Below are positions 41,834 to 50,156 of a DNA stretch of 64,000 nucleotides, piece by piece. The stretch's first letter is position 1, and each line of letters opens with the position of its first letter. The stretch comes from Bacteroidota bacterium (GTDB lineage Bacteria; Bacteroidota; Bacteroidia; Chitinophagales; Chitinophagaceae). The translations under genes were made by a program, and so were the position numbers. The notes below the pieces were generated by a model. That model did not search any database. It was not told the origin of the DNA and worked only from the letters and a program-made list of their open reading frames with translations. The stretch covers positions 1 through 64,000 of the forward strand of contig JACPEA010000003.1 of NCBI GenBank assembly GCA_016183765.1. Reading direction: 5' to 3'.

Positions 41834-43381
41834 CTACCGATAGTCATCTTCATTGAACGCATCCCCTTCTTCATCCAGGTCAAAAGAGCCCAGGTTCATC
41901 ATGCTGCCCATCAGGTCCTTGAATTCAATTTTTCCGTCGATCATTTTTTTGCTGATCATGGAATAGGTAGACAGACCGTGCAGTACAAATTCCATCAACA
42001 GGGCATTTTCCTTTTCTTCGGCGTGCGGGAAATATTTTTTCACGAAACCGTATAACCCATCTACTTTATAGAGGTTGGCGATCTTGTCGCTGTCTTTCAT
42101 ATCCAGCAGCAAGTCCAGGTGATTGCCTGCATCAAACCAACGGGTAATGGTCTTGTAGGGGTTCTCGGGTTCTTTTTCTTCTACCGATCTTTTACCGGCA
42201 CTTCTTTTTTTCTTCAGTTGTTCCGGGTTGGGGAAATATTGTATGAACTGTGTCCGGATAGCTTTATCCAGCAGATTCAATGCCACCTGGTAGGGGCCTT
42301 CCTGTTCACCCTCGTACACCAGTTCAATTTTACCGGTGATAGCCGGAATGATCCCGGAAAGATCGCTGATCCAGACCTGTGTATCATCTTCCTGATGAAT
42401 AATGGCACGGCGCTCCGCACTACTCACGGCATTTTCATAAGCCGCGATGGTCAGGCGTGCGCTGACGCCGCTTTTCTTATCCACATACTCATTCGACCTG
42501 GCTTCAAATGCCACCTGTTCTATCAACCGTTTTACCAGGTCGCTTACTGCCACCCTTTCTTTCTGGACTTCCAGCACATCCGCTTCCTGTTCGGTAATGG
42601 CCAGGGAGGTTTCAATATCTTTGGGATAGTGAGTTAATATCTGGCTCTCAATTCGGTCTTTCAGGGGAGTAACAATACTCCCGCGGTTGGTATAATCTTC
42701 TGGGTTTGCCGTAAAGACGAACAGGATATCCAGTGGCATGCGCAGCTTGAATCCCCGGATCTGGATATCACCTTCCTGCAGGATATTGAACAGGGCTACC
42801 TGTATCCTTGCCTGCAGGTCGGGCAGTTCATTGATCACGAAAATACCCCGGTTACTCCGCGGGATAATGCCGTAGTGGATCACTTTTTCGTCGGCAAAAC
42901 TCAGTTTCAGGTTAGCCGCTTTGATGGGATCAATATCGCCGATCAGGTCGGCCACGCTTACATCCGGTGTGGCCAGTTTTTCGCCGTAACGCTCACTCCG
43001 GTGGATCCATTGGATCGGTGTATCATTGCCATGTTCCGCTATCAGGTCTTTGGCGAATTTGCTGAGTGGGTTCAAGGGATCGTCGTTCACTTCGCTTCCG
43101 GCCACCACGGGGATGTATTCGTCAAGCAGGTCCACCATCTGGCGGGCCATACGGGTCTTAGCCTGTCCGCGCAAACCCAGGAACAGGATATTATGGCGAC
43201 TCAATAACGCGCGCTCTGTATCCGGTATCACCGTGTCTTCGTACCCCAGGATCCCCTCAAAAGGGTTCTCCTTATTGCGTATACTGTTGATCAGGTTTTC
43301 CCTGATCTCTTCTTTCACCGATCTTGACCGGTAACCGCTTTTCTGCAACTGGCCAAGGGTTTTTATTTTTTTGATGTCCAT
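41834..43381 (-). CDS. AAA+ ATPase, Mg-chelatase I / MoxR-like
   Basis: A 515-aa ATPase with Walker A GLRGQAKT (about residues 70-77), a Walker B region GIFVINELPDL, a sensor-like FVFTANPEDYTNRG and the DRIESQILTHYP segment of the Mg-chelatase/MoxR group. Beside it is a vWA-domain gene on the same strand 108 bp upstream, the usual ATPase/vWA pair that acts as a metal-insertion or complex-maturation chaperone. The client is unknown. I start at 43381 (MDIKKIKTLG); the longer frame begins in sequence next to an array. Confidence 0.88.
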   Translation of the reverse strand: MDIKKIKTLGQLQKSGYRSRSVKEEIRENLINSIRNKENPFEGILGYEDTVIPDTERALLSRHNILFLGLRGQAKTRMARQMVDLLDEYIPVVAGSEVNDDPLNPLSKFAKDLIAEHGNDTPIQWIHRSERYGEKLATPDVSVADLIGDIDPIKAANLKLSFADEKVIHYGIIPRSNRGIFVINELPDLQARIQVALFNILQEGDIQIRGFKLRMPLDILFVFTANPEDYTNRGSIVTPLKDRIESQILTHYPKDIETSLAITEQEADVLEVQKERVAVSDLVKRLIEQVAFEARSNEYVDKKSGVSARLTIAAYENAVSSAERRAIIHQEDDTQVWISDLSGIIPAITGKIELVYEGEQEGPYQVALNLLDKAIRTQFIQYFPNPEQLKKKRSAGKRSVEEKEPENPYKTITRWFDAGNHLDLLLDMKDSDKIANLYKVDGLYGFVKKYFPHAEEKENALLMEFVLHGLSTYSMISKKMIDGKIEFKDLMGSMMNLGSFDLDEEGDAFNEDDYR

Positions 43382-43401
43382 AGTTCTTTTTTTACTGAGC
43401 A

Positions 43402-43490
43402 ACGAATCGTGAGGCGGCAATCGTGAGTGGTGAGTGGTGAGTGGGTAGTAGGGGCTTACTACTTACTACTTACTACTTACTACTCACGAC
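43402..43490. repeat. GTGAGTG / CTTACTA heptamer array between ATPase and vWA genes
   Basis: Left arm TCGTGAG-TGGTGAG-TGGTGAG-TGGGTAG; right arm CTTACTA repeated four times, then CTCACGA, directly touching the vWA stop codon. It separates two genes expected to form one operon. Confidence 0.85.
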
Positions 43491-44587
43491 TAATACACCG
43501 TTCTCCGTTTGCCGCTTTCAAAATCTTTGAAGATGAAAGCGCCCAATTTATCCAGTGAGGCAAAAAATGCTTTGCCTTGATTGGTCTCTGTGAATTCCTG
43601 AACAAATTTCTGCAGGTAAGGGTCTGATGCGATCATGAACGTGGTGATCGGTATCTTCAGCTTCTTACACTGGGCCGCCAGGTTGATACAACGGTTCACC
43701 ACTTTCCTGTCCAGACCGAAACTGTTCTTATAATACCGCCCGCCGATCTTTAAACAGGTAGGTTTGCCATCGGTGATCATGAAGATCTGTTTGTTGGGAT
43801 TCTTCCTGCGGCGCAGGATATCCATTGCCAGTTCCAGGCCTGCCACGGTATTGGTATGATAGGGTCCCACCTGCAGGTATGGCAGGTCTTTGATCTCGAT
43901 ACTCCATGCGTCGTTACCGAATACAACAATGTCCAACGTGTCTTTCGGGTATTTGGTGGTAATGAGCTCACTTAATGCCATGGCCACTTTTTTGGCCGGC
44001 GTTATCCGGTCTTCCCCATACAGTATCATCGAATGCGAGATATCGATCATCAATACGGTGGAGGTCTGTGTTTTAAAATCAGTTTCCCGGATCTGCAGGT
44101 CATCTTCCTTCATCGAAAAACTATCAATGCCATGATTGATCTGCGCATTGCGGATGCTTTCGGTAAAATCGATCTGCTCCAGCATATCGCCAAACTGGAA
44201 GGGACGGGTATCTGAATTCTGTTCATCCCCCTGACCCGGTTTGAAGGTCTGGTGATTGCCCTGCTGGGTCTTCTTCAGCTTACCGAAGATCTCTTCCAGG
44301 CTTTTCTTGCGGATGGTCTGTTCCGATTTACCAGTAATTTTAAAACTTCCATCGATCGGATTTTCCTGCAGGTAACCGTTCTGTTTGAGGTCATCAATAA
44401 AATCCCCCATGCCGTATTCGTCATTGGTGAACTGGTATTTCCGGTCAAGCTGGTTCAGCCAGTCCAATGCTTCCGATGCATCTCCATTGGTATAGGTGAG
44501 TAACTGCATGAAAAGGTCGAGCAGTTGCTCAAACCTGCTTTTATCGTTCTCGTTTGGATTAAAATGTACGAACCGGTGTCCCCGCAT
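43490..44587 (-). CDS. von Willebrand factor A-domain protein, partner of the ATPase
   Basis: A 365-aa cytosolic protein. The C-terminal vWA domain has the MIDAS residues DISHS (D182, S184, S186) and the later Thr/Asp in MITDGKPT. The N-terminal half is helical. Together with the adjacent MoxR/Mg-chelatase-like ATPase it resembles CoxE/BchD-type chaperone pairs. The client complex is not in the window. Confidence 0.87.
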   Translation of the reverse strand: MRGHRFVHFNPNENDKSRFEQLLDLFMQLLTYTNGDASEALDWLNQLDRKYQFTNDEYGMGDFIDDLKQNGYLQENPIDGSFKITGKSEQTIRKKSLEEIFGKLKKTQQGNHQTFKPGQGDEQNSDTRPFQFGDMLEQIDFTESIRNAQINHGIDSFSMKEDDLQIRETDFKTQTSTVLMIDISHSMILYGEDRITPAKKVAMALSELITTKYPKDTLDIVVFGNDAWSIEIKDLPYLQVGPYHTNTVAGLELAMDILRRRKNPNKQIFMITDGKPTCLKIGGRYYKNSFGLDRKVVNRCINLAAQCKKLKIPITTFMIASDPYLQKFVQEFTETNQGKAFFASLDKLGAFIFKDFESGKRRTVY

Positions 44588-44679
44588 AACTGTAAACTAC
44601 AAAAAAATGAGTAGTACAATAATAACGAAGATGCGGGGTATTGGTTTTCGGATTAGGAAATTTAGCAACAGCTTCACAC

Positions 44680-44708
44680 AAAAACAGCCCGGAAAATCCC
44701 GGGCTGTT
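44680..44708 (-). terminator. Terminator of the DUF2723 gene
   Basis: A 10-bp perfect stem AACAGCCCGG/CCGGGCTGTT with a 6-nt loop and a minus-strand TTTTT run, 24 bp past the stop codon. Confidence 0.85.
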
Positions 44709-44731
44709 CTATATGATTGGCAAACCAGTCT

Positions 44732-47700
44732 TTATTTTTTTGCGCCATCGCCCGCTGCTGAGTCTCGCGGGGCCATTAACTTACCGGGTATCCGGATACG
44801 CGGGTTGTACACACTCTCCATCTGGTCAAGCTGTTGTAAATAGTATTCCACCATACGTTTCTCATCGGCCATATTCTCTGCTTTATGTCCACCCAATGAA
44901 TTATAATAACGCACCTGCTGCTGCAGGTCTTTCTTCACCGATGTGGATACTTTATTGGCCAGCGTGGTGTCTTCTGCCATATAACAGGCCTGCAGGAACA
45001 GCAATGATGTACGGTTATGCATGTTGCCGCGACTGGTCATACCATAATCAAAATTACCGGCGCTGGTGAGCATCTTATCGGCTTTCTCCAGCACTTTGCG
45101 GGCTTCCTCTTTACGGTTTTTTGCAGACAGATCCATGGCCAGGTCTGCATACGCAGTCCGGATAGTGCCCAGGTGGCGGCGGTTCTCTTCGTCAAAATAA
45201 ACCCCTTTCACATTGGCGTTACCAAAAGCAAATACATTCATGGCTTTCTCTTTCATCCAGTCTGTATTCACGCGGCTGTTCTCCACAGGCACCAGGCGGT
45301 AGGTCAGTCCATCCCTGCGCAGGTACTGGTCAAAACCAAGGTCGGTAGTGGGTCCTGTGAAATAGATCGGACGTTGCCATTTGTTGGCGGAGATGATGTT
45401 CAACAGCGCCAGGTCATTTTTCACCAGTGCATTCTTGGGTATGTCAAAGCGCAGTTCACTTACCACGCTGTCATTGGCATTTACGGTACCGTTCTTCAGC
45501 ACAAAGGCCTTATCAACCGGTACGGATACTTTCTTGACAGGATAGGTATTCAGTCCCTCACCGTTGCCCCTGTCGTCCATTTTGGCCGGATCATCACTGC
45601 CTACATAATTTTTCATGAGATCATACAGGTCGTAATAGGTGTTCTCAGGAATGCTTGGCTGCGGGCGGTACAGCACATAATCGCGTTTACCCCCTTCGAT
45701 CTGTTCGGCTGTCCAGATCACATCAACGGGATCACTCTGGTTCACTTTGTAACGCAGTTCATTGATGTACCAGTCGATCCCCAGTAAACTGAAATTCACT
45801 ACACGAACATCCGGGCGGATGCCTTCCACTTCCTGTGCATACCAAAGCGGGTAAGTATCATTATCGCCGTAACTGAAGAGGATGGCGTTAGGTGCACAGC
45901 TTTCCAGGTAGTCTTTAGCGAGGTCGCGCGGCAGTTCTTTTTTGCTGCGGTCATGGTCGTCCCACTCCTGCTGCGCCATCACTACGGGAACAGCCAGTAA
46001 GCAGACCACCGTAGCCAGCGAGGCCGCAGTTGCCTGCGATAACCCCTTCGTCAGCCAGTCGCGCACTTTCAGCACACCCAGGCCGATCCATACGGCAAAG
46101 GCATAGAAACTGCCCACATAAGCATAATCACGCTCACGTGGCTGATACCCCGCCTGGTTCAGGTATAACACAATGGCCATACCGGTAAAGAAGAACAGCA
46201 GCAGGTTGATGATGCCATCGTCTCCCCTTTTCCTGAACTGGTAGAACATTCCCAGCAGGCCGAGAATGAAAGGCAGGGCGAATAATTTGTTATTGGCCTT
46301 ATTGTTTTTGAGGCTGTCAGGCATATTGCCCTGGTCGCCATAGATCATGTTATCAAAGAAAGAGATCCCGGTGATCCAGTTACCATCACGCACATTTCCG
46401 GCGAACAGTCCCTGGTTGTCGTTCTGCTTACCGGAGAAGTTCCACATGAAGTAGCGGAAATACATCCAGTAGGTCTGGTATCCCATGAAGAACTTCACGT
46501 TATCGGCCTGCGTGGGTGCCCTTTCGTATTTGCCTTCGCGGGTTTTGTTGATGCCCAGGTAGTACGCATAATAATCGGCGTGATTCTGGTCGTTGCTGGG
46601 ATCCCATACTCTGGGCAGCACCATCTTATCTTCTGCGGCATACACGTATTTGCGGTCCTGGCCCAGCTCAATGTATTTATCATGCGATTTCTGGTAACGC
46701 ATACCTGTATTCTTGACGTCTACCGGGTCAGCTGTAAATTTCTGTCCATAGAGCAGGGGGAAATCTCCATACTGGTCGCGGCCCAGGTATCCCACCAGGC
46801 TGATCGGGTTATCTACATTGTACATGTCAACCGAAGGATTGGCATTACTGCGGATCATGGTGGTCACATAAGTGCTGTACCCTACCAGCATAAAAACAAA
46901 ACACCAGATGCCGAGGCGTAAATAAGCCCATGCTTTTTTGCTGGCGAATTTCAAACCGAACCAGATCAGTGCGGCTACCAGCACAAAGAAGAAAGTGAAA
47001 CCGGAGAAGAAAGGCAGTCCGAAGCCGTTCACGAAATAACGGTCAAAAGTACCCGCCAGTTTTACCGAATACTGGATTACCCCTACCTGCACGATACCGG
47101 TGATTGCACAACCGATGGCAAAGAAGATATAGATACCGCCATAATAGGCTTTTTTATCCTTACCCCATTTCTCTACCAGGAAGAGCAGACCAATAGCCGC
47201 CAAAGCGCCTACCAGCATCAGGCCTGCCATGGTACCGTCCATAGGTACATTATCGGTAGACTCGGCAGAGGCGCTAATCAGTGCGCCGATCACAGCCAGC
47301 ACGCCACCGATGGCCACTATGCGAAGGAACCATTTGCGCACCACATTATATTGAAAAGAGTCTCTTCTGCGGAAATAATACACCATAACGATGGCCGGAA
47401 TGGTCAGCAGGTTCAGCAGGTGAACGCCGATAGACAATCCCATCAGGAAAAAGATGAACACGATCCAGCGGTCTGCACCGGGTTCATCAGCATGGTTCTC
47501 CCATTTCAGGATGGCCCAGAAAACGATGGCAGTGAAGAAAGAAGACATGGCATACACTTCGCCTTCCACAGCACTGTACCAGAATGAATCGCTGAAAGTA
47601 TAGGCCAGGGCGCCTACTGAACCTGCGCCCATGATCGACCATACCTGGCCCATGGTAAGGGTGTCGCTGGTTTTCACGTTGGCGATACGTCTGGCAAAAT

Positions 47701-47995
47701 GGGTAATGGTCCAGAACAGGAATAAGATGGTGAACCCGCTGGCCAGGGCGCTCATGATGTTCACGGCTTTGGCGGCAGTGAGTGGATTATCACCGAACAG
47801 GATAATGAAGACACGGCCCAGCATCACAAACAGCGGGGCTCCCGGAGGGTGGGGTATCTGAAGTTTAAAACAGGAGCTTACAAACTCACCACAATCCCAG
47901 AAACTACCTCCGGCTTCTGTGGTCAGGATGTAAACGGTACAGGCTATCAGGGCTACCACCCATCCAACAAGATTGTTGATCTTCTTAAACTGCAT
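44732..47995 (-). CDS. DUF2723 integral membrane protein (PMT-like)
   Basis: A 1087-aa protein of the DUF2723 family: the N-terminal GT-C-like part has ILTTEAGGSFWDCGEFVSS, which includes the conserved Asp and Glu of protein O-mannosyltransferase-like enzymes, and KLQIPHPPGAPLFVMLGR. At least twelve membrane helices run to about residue 700, followed by a soluble C-terminal region with TPR-like helices. In Bacteroidota such proteins have been proposed as protein O-glycosyltransferases; that role is an inference here. I start at 47995 because the in-frame ATG at 48025 lies inside the promoter box TATGTTTG. Confidence 0.88.
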   Translation of the reverse strand: MQFKKINNLVGWVVALIACTVYILTTEAGGSFWDCGEFVSSCFKLQIPHPPGAPLFVMLGRVFIILFGDNPLTAAKAVNIMSALASGFTILFLFWTITHFARRIANVKTSDTLTMGQVWSIMGAGSVGALAYTFSDSFWYSAVEGEVYAMSSFFTAIVFWAILKWENHADEPGADRWIVFIFFLMGLSIGVHLLNLLTIPAIVMVYYFRRRDSFQYNVVRKWFLRIVAIGGVLAVIGALISASAESTDNVPMDGTMAGLMLVGALAAIGLLFLVEKWGKDKKAYYGGIYIFFAIGCAITGIVQVGVIQYSVKLAGTFDRYFVNGFGLPFFSGFTFFFVLVAALIWFGLKFASKKAWAYLRLGIWCFVFMLVGYSTYVTTMIRSNANPSVDMYNVDNPISLVGYLGRDQYGDFPLLYGQKFTADPVDVKNTGMRYQKSHDKYIELGQDRKYVYAAEDKMVLPRVWDPSNDQNHADYYAYYLGINKTREGKYERAPTQADNVKFFMGYQTYWMYFRYFMWNFSGKQNDNQGLFAGNVRDGNWITGISFFDNMIYGDQGNMPDSLKNNKANNKLFALPFILGLLGMFYQFRKRGDDGIINLLLFFFTGMAIVLYLNQAGYQPRERDYAYVGSFYAFAVWIGLGVLKVRDWLTKGLSQATAASLATVVCLLAVPVVMAQQEWDDHDRSKKELPRDLAKDYLESCAPNAILFSYGDNDTYPLWYAQEVEGIRPDVRVVNFSLLGIDWYINELRYKVNQSDPVDVIWTAEQIEGGKRDYVLYRPQPSIPENTYYDLYDLMKNYVGSDDPAKMDDRGNGEGLNTYPVKKVSVPVDKAFVLKNGTVNANDSVVSELRFDIPKNALVKNDLALLNIISANKWQRPIYFTGPTTDLGFDQYLRRDGLTYRLVPVENSRVNTDWMKEKAMNVFAFGNANVKGVYFDEENRRHLGTIRTAYADLAMDLSAKNRKEEARKVLEKADKMLTSAGNFDYGMTSRGNMHNRTSLLFLQACYMAEDTTLANKVSTSVKKDLQQQVRYYNSLGGHKAENMADEKRMVEYYLQQLDQMESVYNPRIRIPGKLMAPRDSAAGDGAKK

Positions 47996-48016
47996 TTGTT
48001 TTGGTTTTTTAAGACT

Positions 48017-48024
48017 GGCAAACA
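48017..48024 (-). promoter_or_regulatory. -7 box TATGTTTG of the DUF2723 gene
   Basis: A perfect TAnnTTTG on the minus strand, 21 bp before the true ATG. TTTC 20 bp further upstream is a near -33 match. The box contains an in-frame ATG that is a false start, exactly as at glmM. Confidence 0.65.
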
Positions 48025-48147
48025 TAACTTTTATATCGTAAACCGGGAAATGGAGATGGGGGTTTGCCCTATTTTAAGAAAACCTTAGGGTGAAGGTACC
48101 GGGGGGAAGGAGAACCGAAAGGCTCCTGCCCAAACTGCTAACTTTCC

Positions 48148-48155
48148 TATCTTTG
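48148..48155 (+). promoter_or_regulatory. -7 box TATCTTTG of mtaB
   Basis: A perfect TAnnTTTG ending 8 bp before the ATG at 48164, giving a leader of a few nucleotides at most. Confidence 0.65.
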
Positions 48156-48163
48156 CCCCCTCT

Positions 48164-49438
48164 ATGGAAAAAAAGCGGACCGTTGCCTTTCACACTCTGG
48201 GTTGTAAACTCAATTTCTCAGAAACCTCTACCCTCTCACGTATGCTGGAGAACGAGGGTTTTGAGAAGAAGGAGTTTGACGACCAGGCCGATGTGTACGT
48301 GATCAATACCTGCTCCGTTACGGATAATGCCGATAAGGAATGCAGGCAGCTGGTGCGCCGCATCCAGCGCAAGGCCCCGGAAAGTTTTGTGGTGATCACG
48401 GGCTGTTATGCCCAGCTGAAACCCCAAGAGATCGCATCCATACCGGGGGTTGACCTGGTACTGGGCGCCGCTGAAAAATTCAATATCGCCCAACATATCG
48501 GCGAACTGGCCAAGGGTGATGCAGCCCGTATCTGCAGCTGCGATATTGATGAAGTAAGCGGCTTTAATGCCTCTTTTTCGCAGAACGACCGTACCCGGAC
48601 CTTCTTAAAAGTGCAGGATGGCTGTGATTACAACTGCTCTTTCTGCACCATCCCCATGGCCAGGGGAAAAAGCCGCAGCGATAATGTGGCCAATGTGGTG
48701 GCCCATGCCGAACAACTGGCCGCCGATGGCGTAAAAGAGATCGTACTGACAGGAGTTAACCTGGGCGATTTTGGCAAGGGCCCCGATGGTACCATCAAAT
48801 ACGACGAGAACTTCTTTGACCTGGTAAAAGCGCTGGACCAGGTAAACGGTATTGAACGTTACCGCATTTCTTCCATCGAACCCAACCTGCTCACCAACGA
48901 GATCATAGCATTTGTAGCCAACAGCAACAAGTTCATGCCGCATTTCCATATTCCGCTACAAAGCGGAAGCAATGAGGTACTGAAGCTGATGAGAAGGCGG
49001 TATAAAAGGGAACTCTATGCAGAACGTGTGGCGCTGATCAAGACCCTGATGCCGCATTGCGCTATCGGCGTGGACGTGATCGTAGGTTCCCCGGGAGAGA
49101 CCGATGCCCATTTTACAGAGACCTTTGAGTTCCTGCATTCATTGGATATCTCTTACCTGCACGTATTCACTTACTCGGAACGGGACAATACCAAGGCACT
49201 TGACATTAAACCCGTAGTACCCATACCGGTCCGCAACGAACGCAATAAGACCCTTCGTAATCTTTCCTACATGAAGATGCAATACTTTACCAACCAGTTT
49301 ACCGGGCAAACCCGGAAAGTATTGTTTGAAGCTTTTGAGAAAAACGGCATGATGGAAGGTTACACAGACAATTATATCCGCATCAGCACACCTTACCGGA
49401 AAGAATGGGCGAATGAAGTGGTGGATTGGAAGATGTGA
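48164..49438 (+). CDS. mtaB: tRNA t6A37 methylthiotransferase
   Basis: A radical-SAM enzyme that adds a methylthio group to N6-threonylcarbamoyladenosine at tRNA position 37. The 424-aa protein has the N-terminal UPF0004 domain with three cluster cysteines (C14 in GCKLNFSE, C50 in NTCSVTD, C81 in GCYAQL) and the radical-SAM motif CDYNCSFC (C154, C158, C161). The GCKLN-type N-terminus fits MtaB (YqeV) rather than MiaB or RimO. The C-terminal TRAM domain is short. A GTGARTN array begins at the stop codon. Confidence 0.88.
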   Translation: MEKKRTVAFHTLGCKLNFSETSTLSRMLENEGFEKKEFDDQADVYVINTCSVTDNADKECRQLVRRIQRKAPESFVVITGCYAQLKPQEIASIPGVDLVLGAAEKFNIAQHIGELAKGDAARICSCDIDEVSGFNASFSQNDRTRTFLKVQDGCDYNCSFCTIPMARGKSRSDNVANVVAHAEQLAADGVKEIVLTGVNLGDFGKGPDGTIKYDENFFDLVKALDQVNGIERYRISSIEPNLLTNEIIAFVANSNKFMPHFHIPLQSGSNEVLKLMRRRYKRELYAERVALIKTLMPHCAIGVDVIVGSPGETDAHFTETFEFLHSLDISYLHVFTYSERDNTKALDIKPVVPIPVRNERNKTLRNLSYMKMQYFTNQFTGQTRKVLFEAFEKNGMMEGYTDNYIRISTPYRKEWANEVVDWKM

Positions 49439-49598
49439 GGAATCGTGAATCGTGAATCGTGAGTGGTGAGTGGTGAGTAGGCAATTTTGAATGGTGAATG
49501 GTCAATTCATTCACCATTCAAAATTGACCATTCACAACAACAATACCCGATCCTCTATTCACTCACGACTCACCACTGACGACTCACCCCTCACGACT
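49438..49598. repeat. GTGARTN heptamer array between convergent mtaB and upxY-like gene, inverted arms
   Basis: Left arm TCGTGAA-TCGTGAA-TCGTGAG-TGGTGAG-TGGTGAG; right arm CTCACGA-CTCACCA-CTGACGA-CTCACCC-CTCACGA. The central CAATTCATTCACCATTCAAAATTGACC region can also fold. Both arms touch the stop codons of the flanking genes. Confidence 0.87.
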
Positions 49599-50100
49599 AT
49601 ATCGGCGATAAAAATTCTGCAGGGAATTCGACGACCATCACCTGGCCAAGGCTTTCCAGTTTCACATAGACCTTCTTGCGGCCACCCCGTAAAACGGTGC
49701 CTTCATTGCCCATGAATACGCCGTGGTTCACTTTGATCCGCATTTCTTCCTTGTAACCCTCCTGCGACAGGATGGAAATACTCGCATCTTTTTCGGCAAG
49801 GTATTTTTTGATCAGGTCCACTTCGTCATGCTTGATCACGGCCGGTTTGCCCAGGTAGTATACAAAATTGAGTACCCCGTCTGTCATCAGCACTTTGGAG
49901 CGTTCCGTGACATCAATATGCACAAATACATAGGATTTGAACAGGGGGTCTTCGATCACTTTTTTGCGATCGCTCCACTGGCGTTCCACTTTCTGCAAAG
50001 GGCACCAGCTTTCTATCCCCTTCCTGACCAGCGCGGTATCTATCTTTTTCTCCCAGCGGGGTTTCGTGTATAAAGCATACCATTTTTTTTCAACTTGCAT
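49597..50100 (-). CDS. UpxY-type NusG paralogue (operon-specific antiterminator)
   Basis: A 167-aa NusG-like factor. The NGN domain (KKWYALYTKPRWEKKI at 5-20, PLFKSYVFVHID at 52-63) is followed by a KOW-like C-terminal segment (VFMGNEGTVLRGGRKKVYVKL). In Bacteroidota, UpxY/LoaP-like factors usually lie first in capsule or exopolysaccharide operons and allow polymerase to read long clusters. Here no polysaccharide genes adjoin it: it converges with mtaB, and its upstream neighbour is an S41 protease. The client operon may be elsewhere. Confidence 0.85.
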   Translation of the reverse strand: MQVEKKWYALYTKPRWEKKIDTALVRKGIESWCPLQKVERQWSDRKKVIEDPLFKSYVFVHIDVTERSKVLMTDGVLNFVYYLGKPAVIKHDEVDLIKKYLAEKDASISILSQEGYKEEMRIKVNHGVFMGNEGTVLRGGRKKVYVKLESLGQVMVVEFPAEFLSPI

Positions 50101-50156
50101 CGCAGTCAGCCAATTTAGTATTGCAAAATACTGTAATAATTTTCAGGGCATCTATT

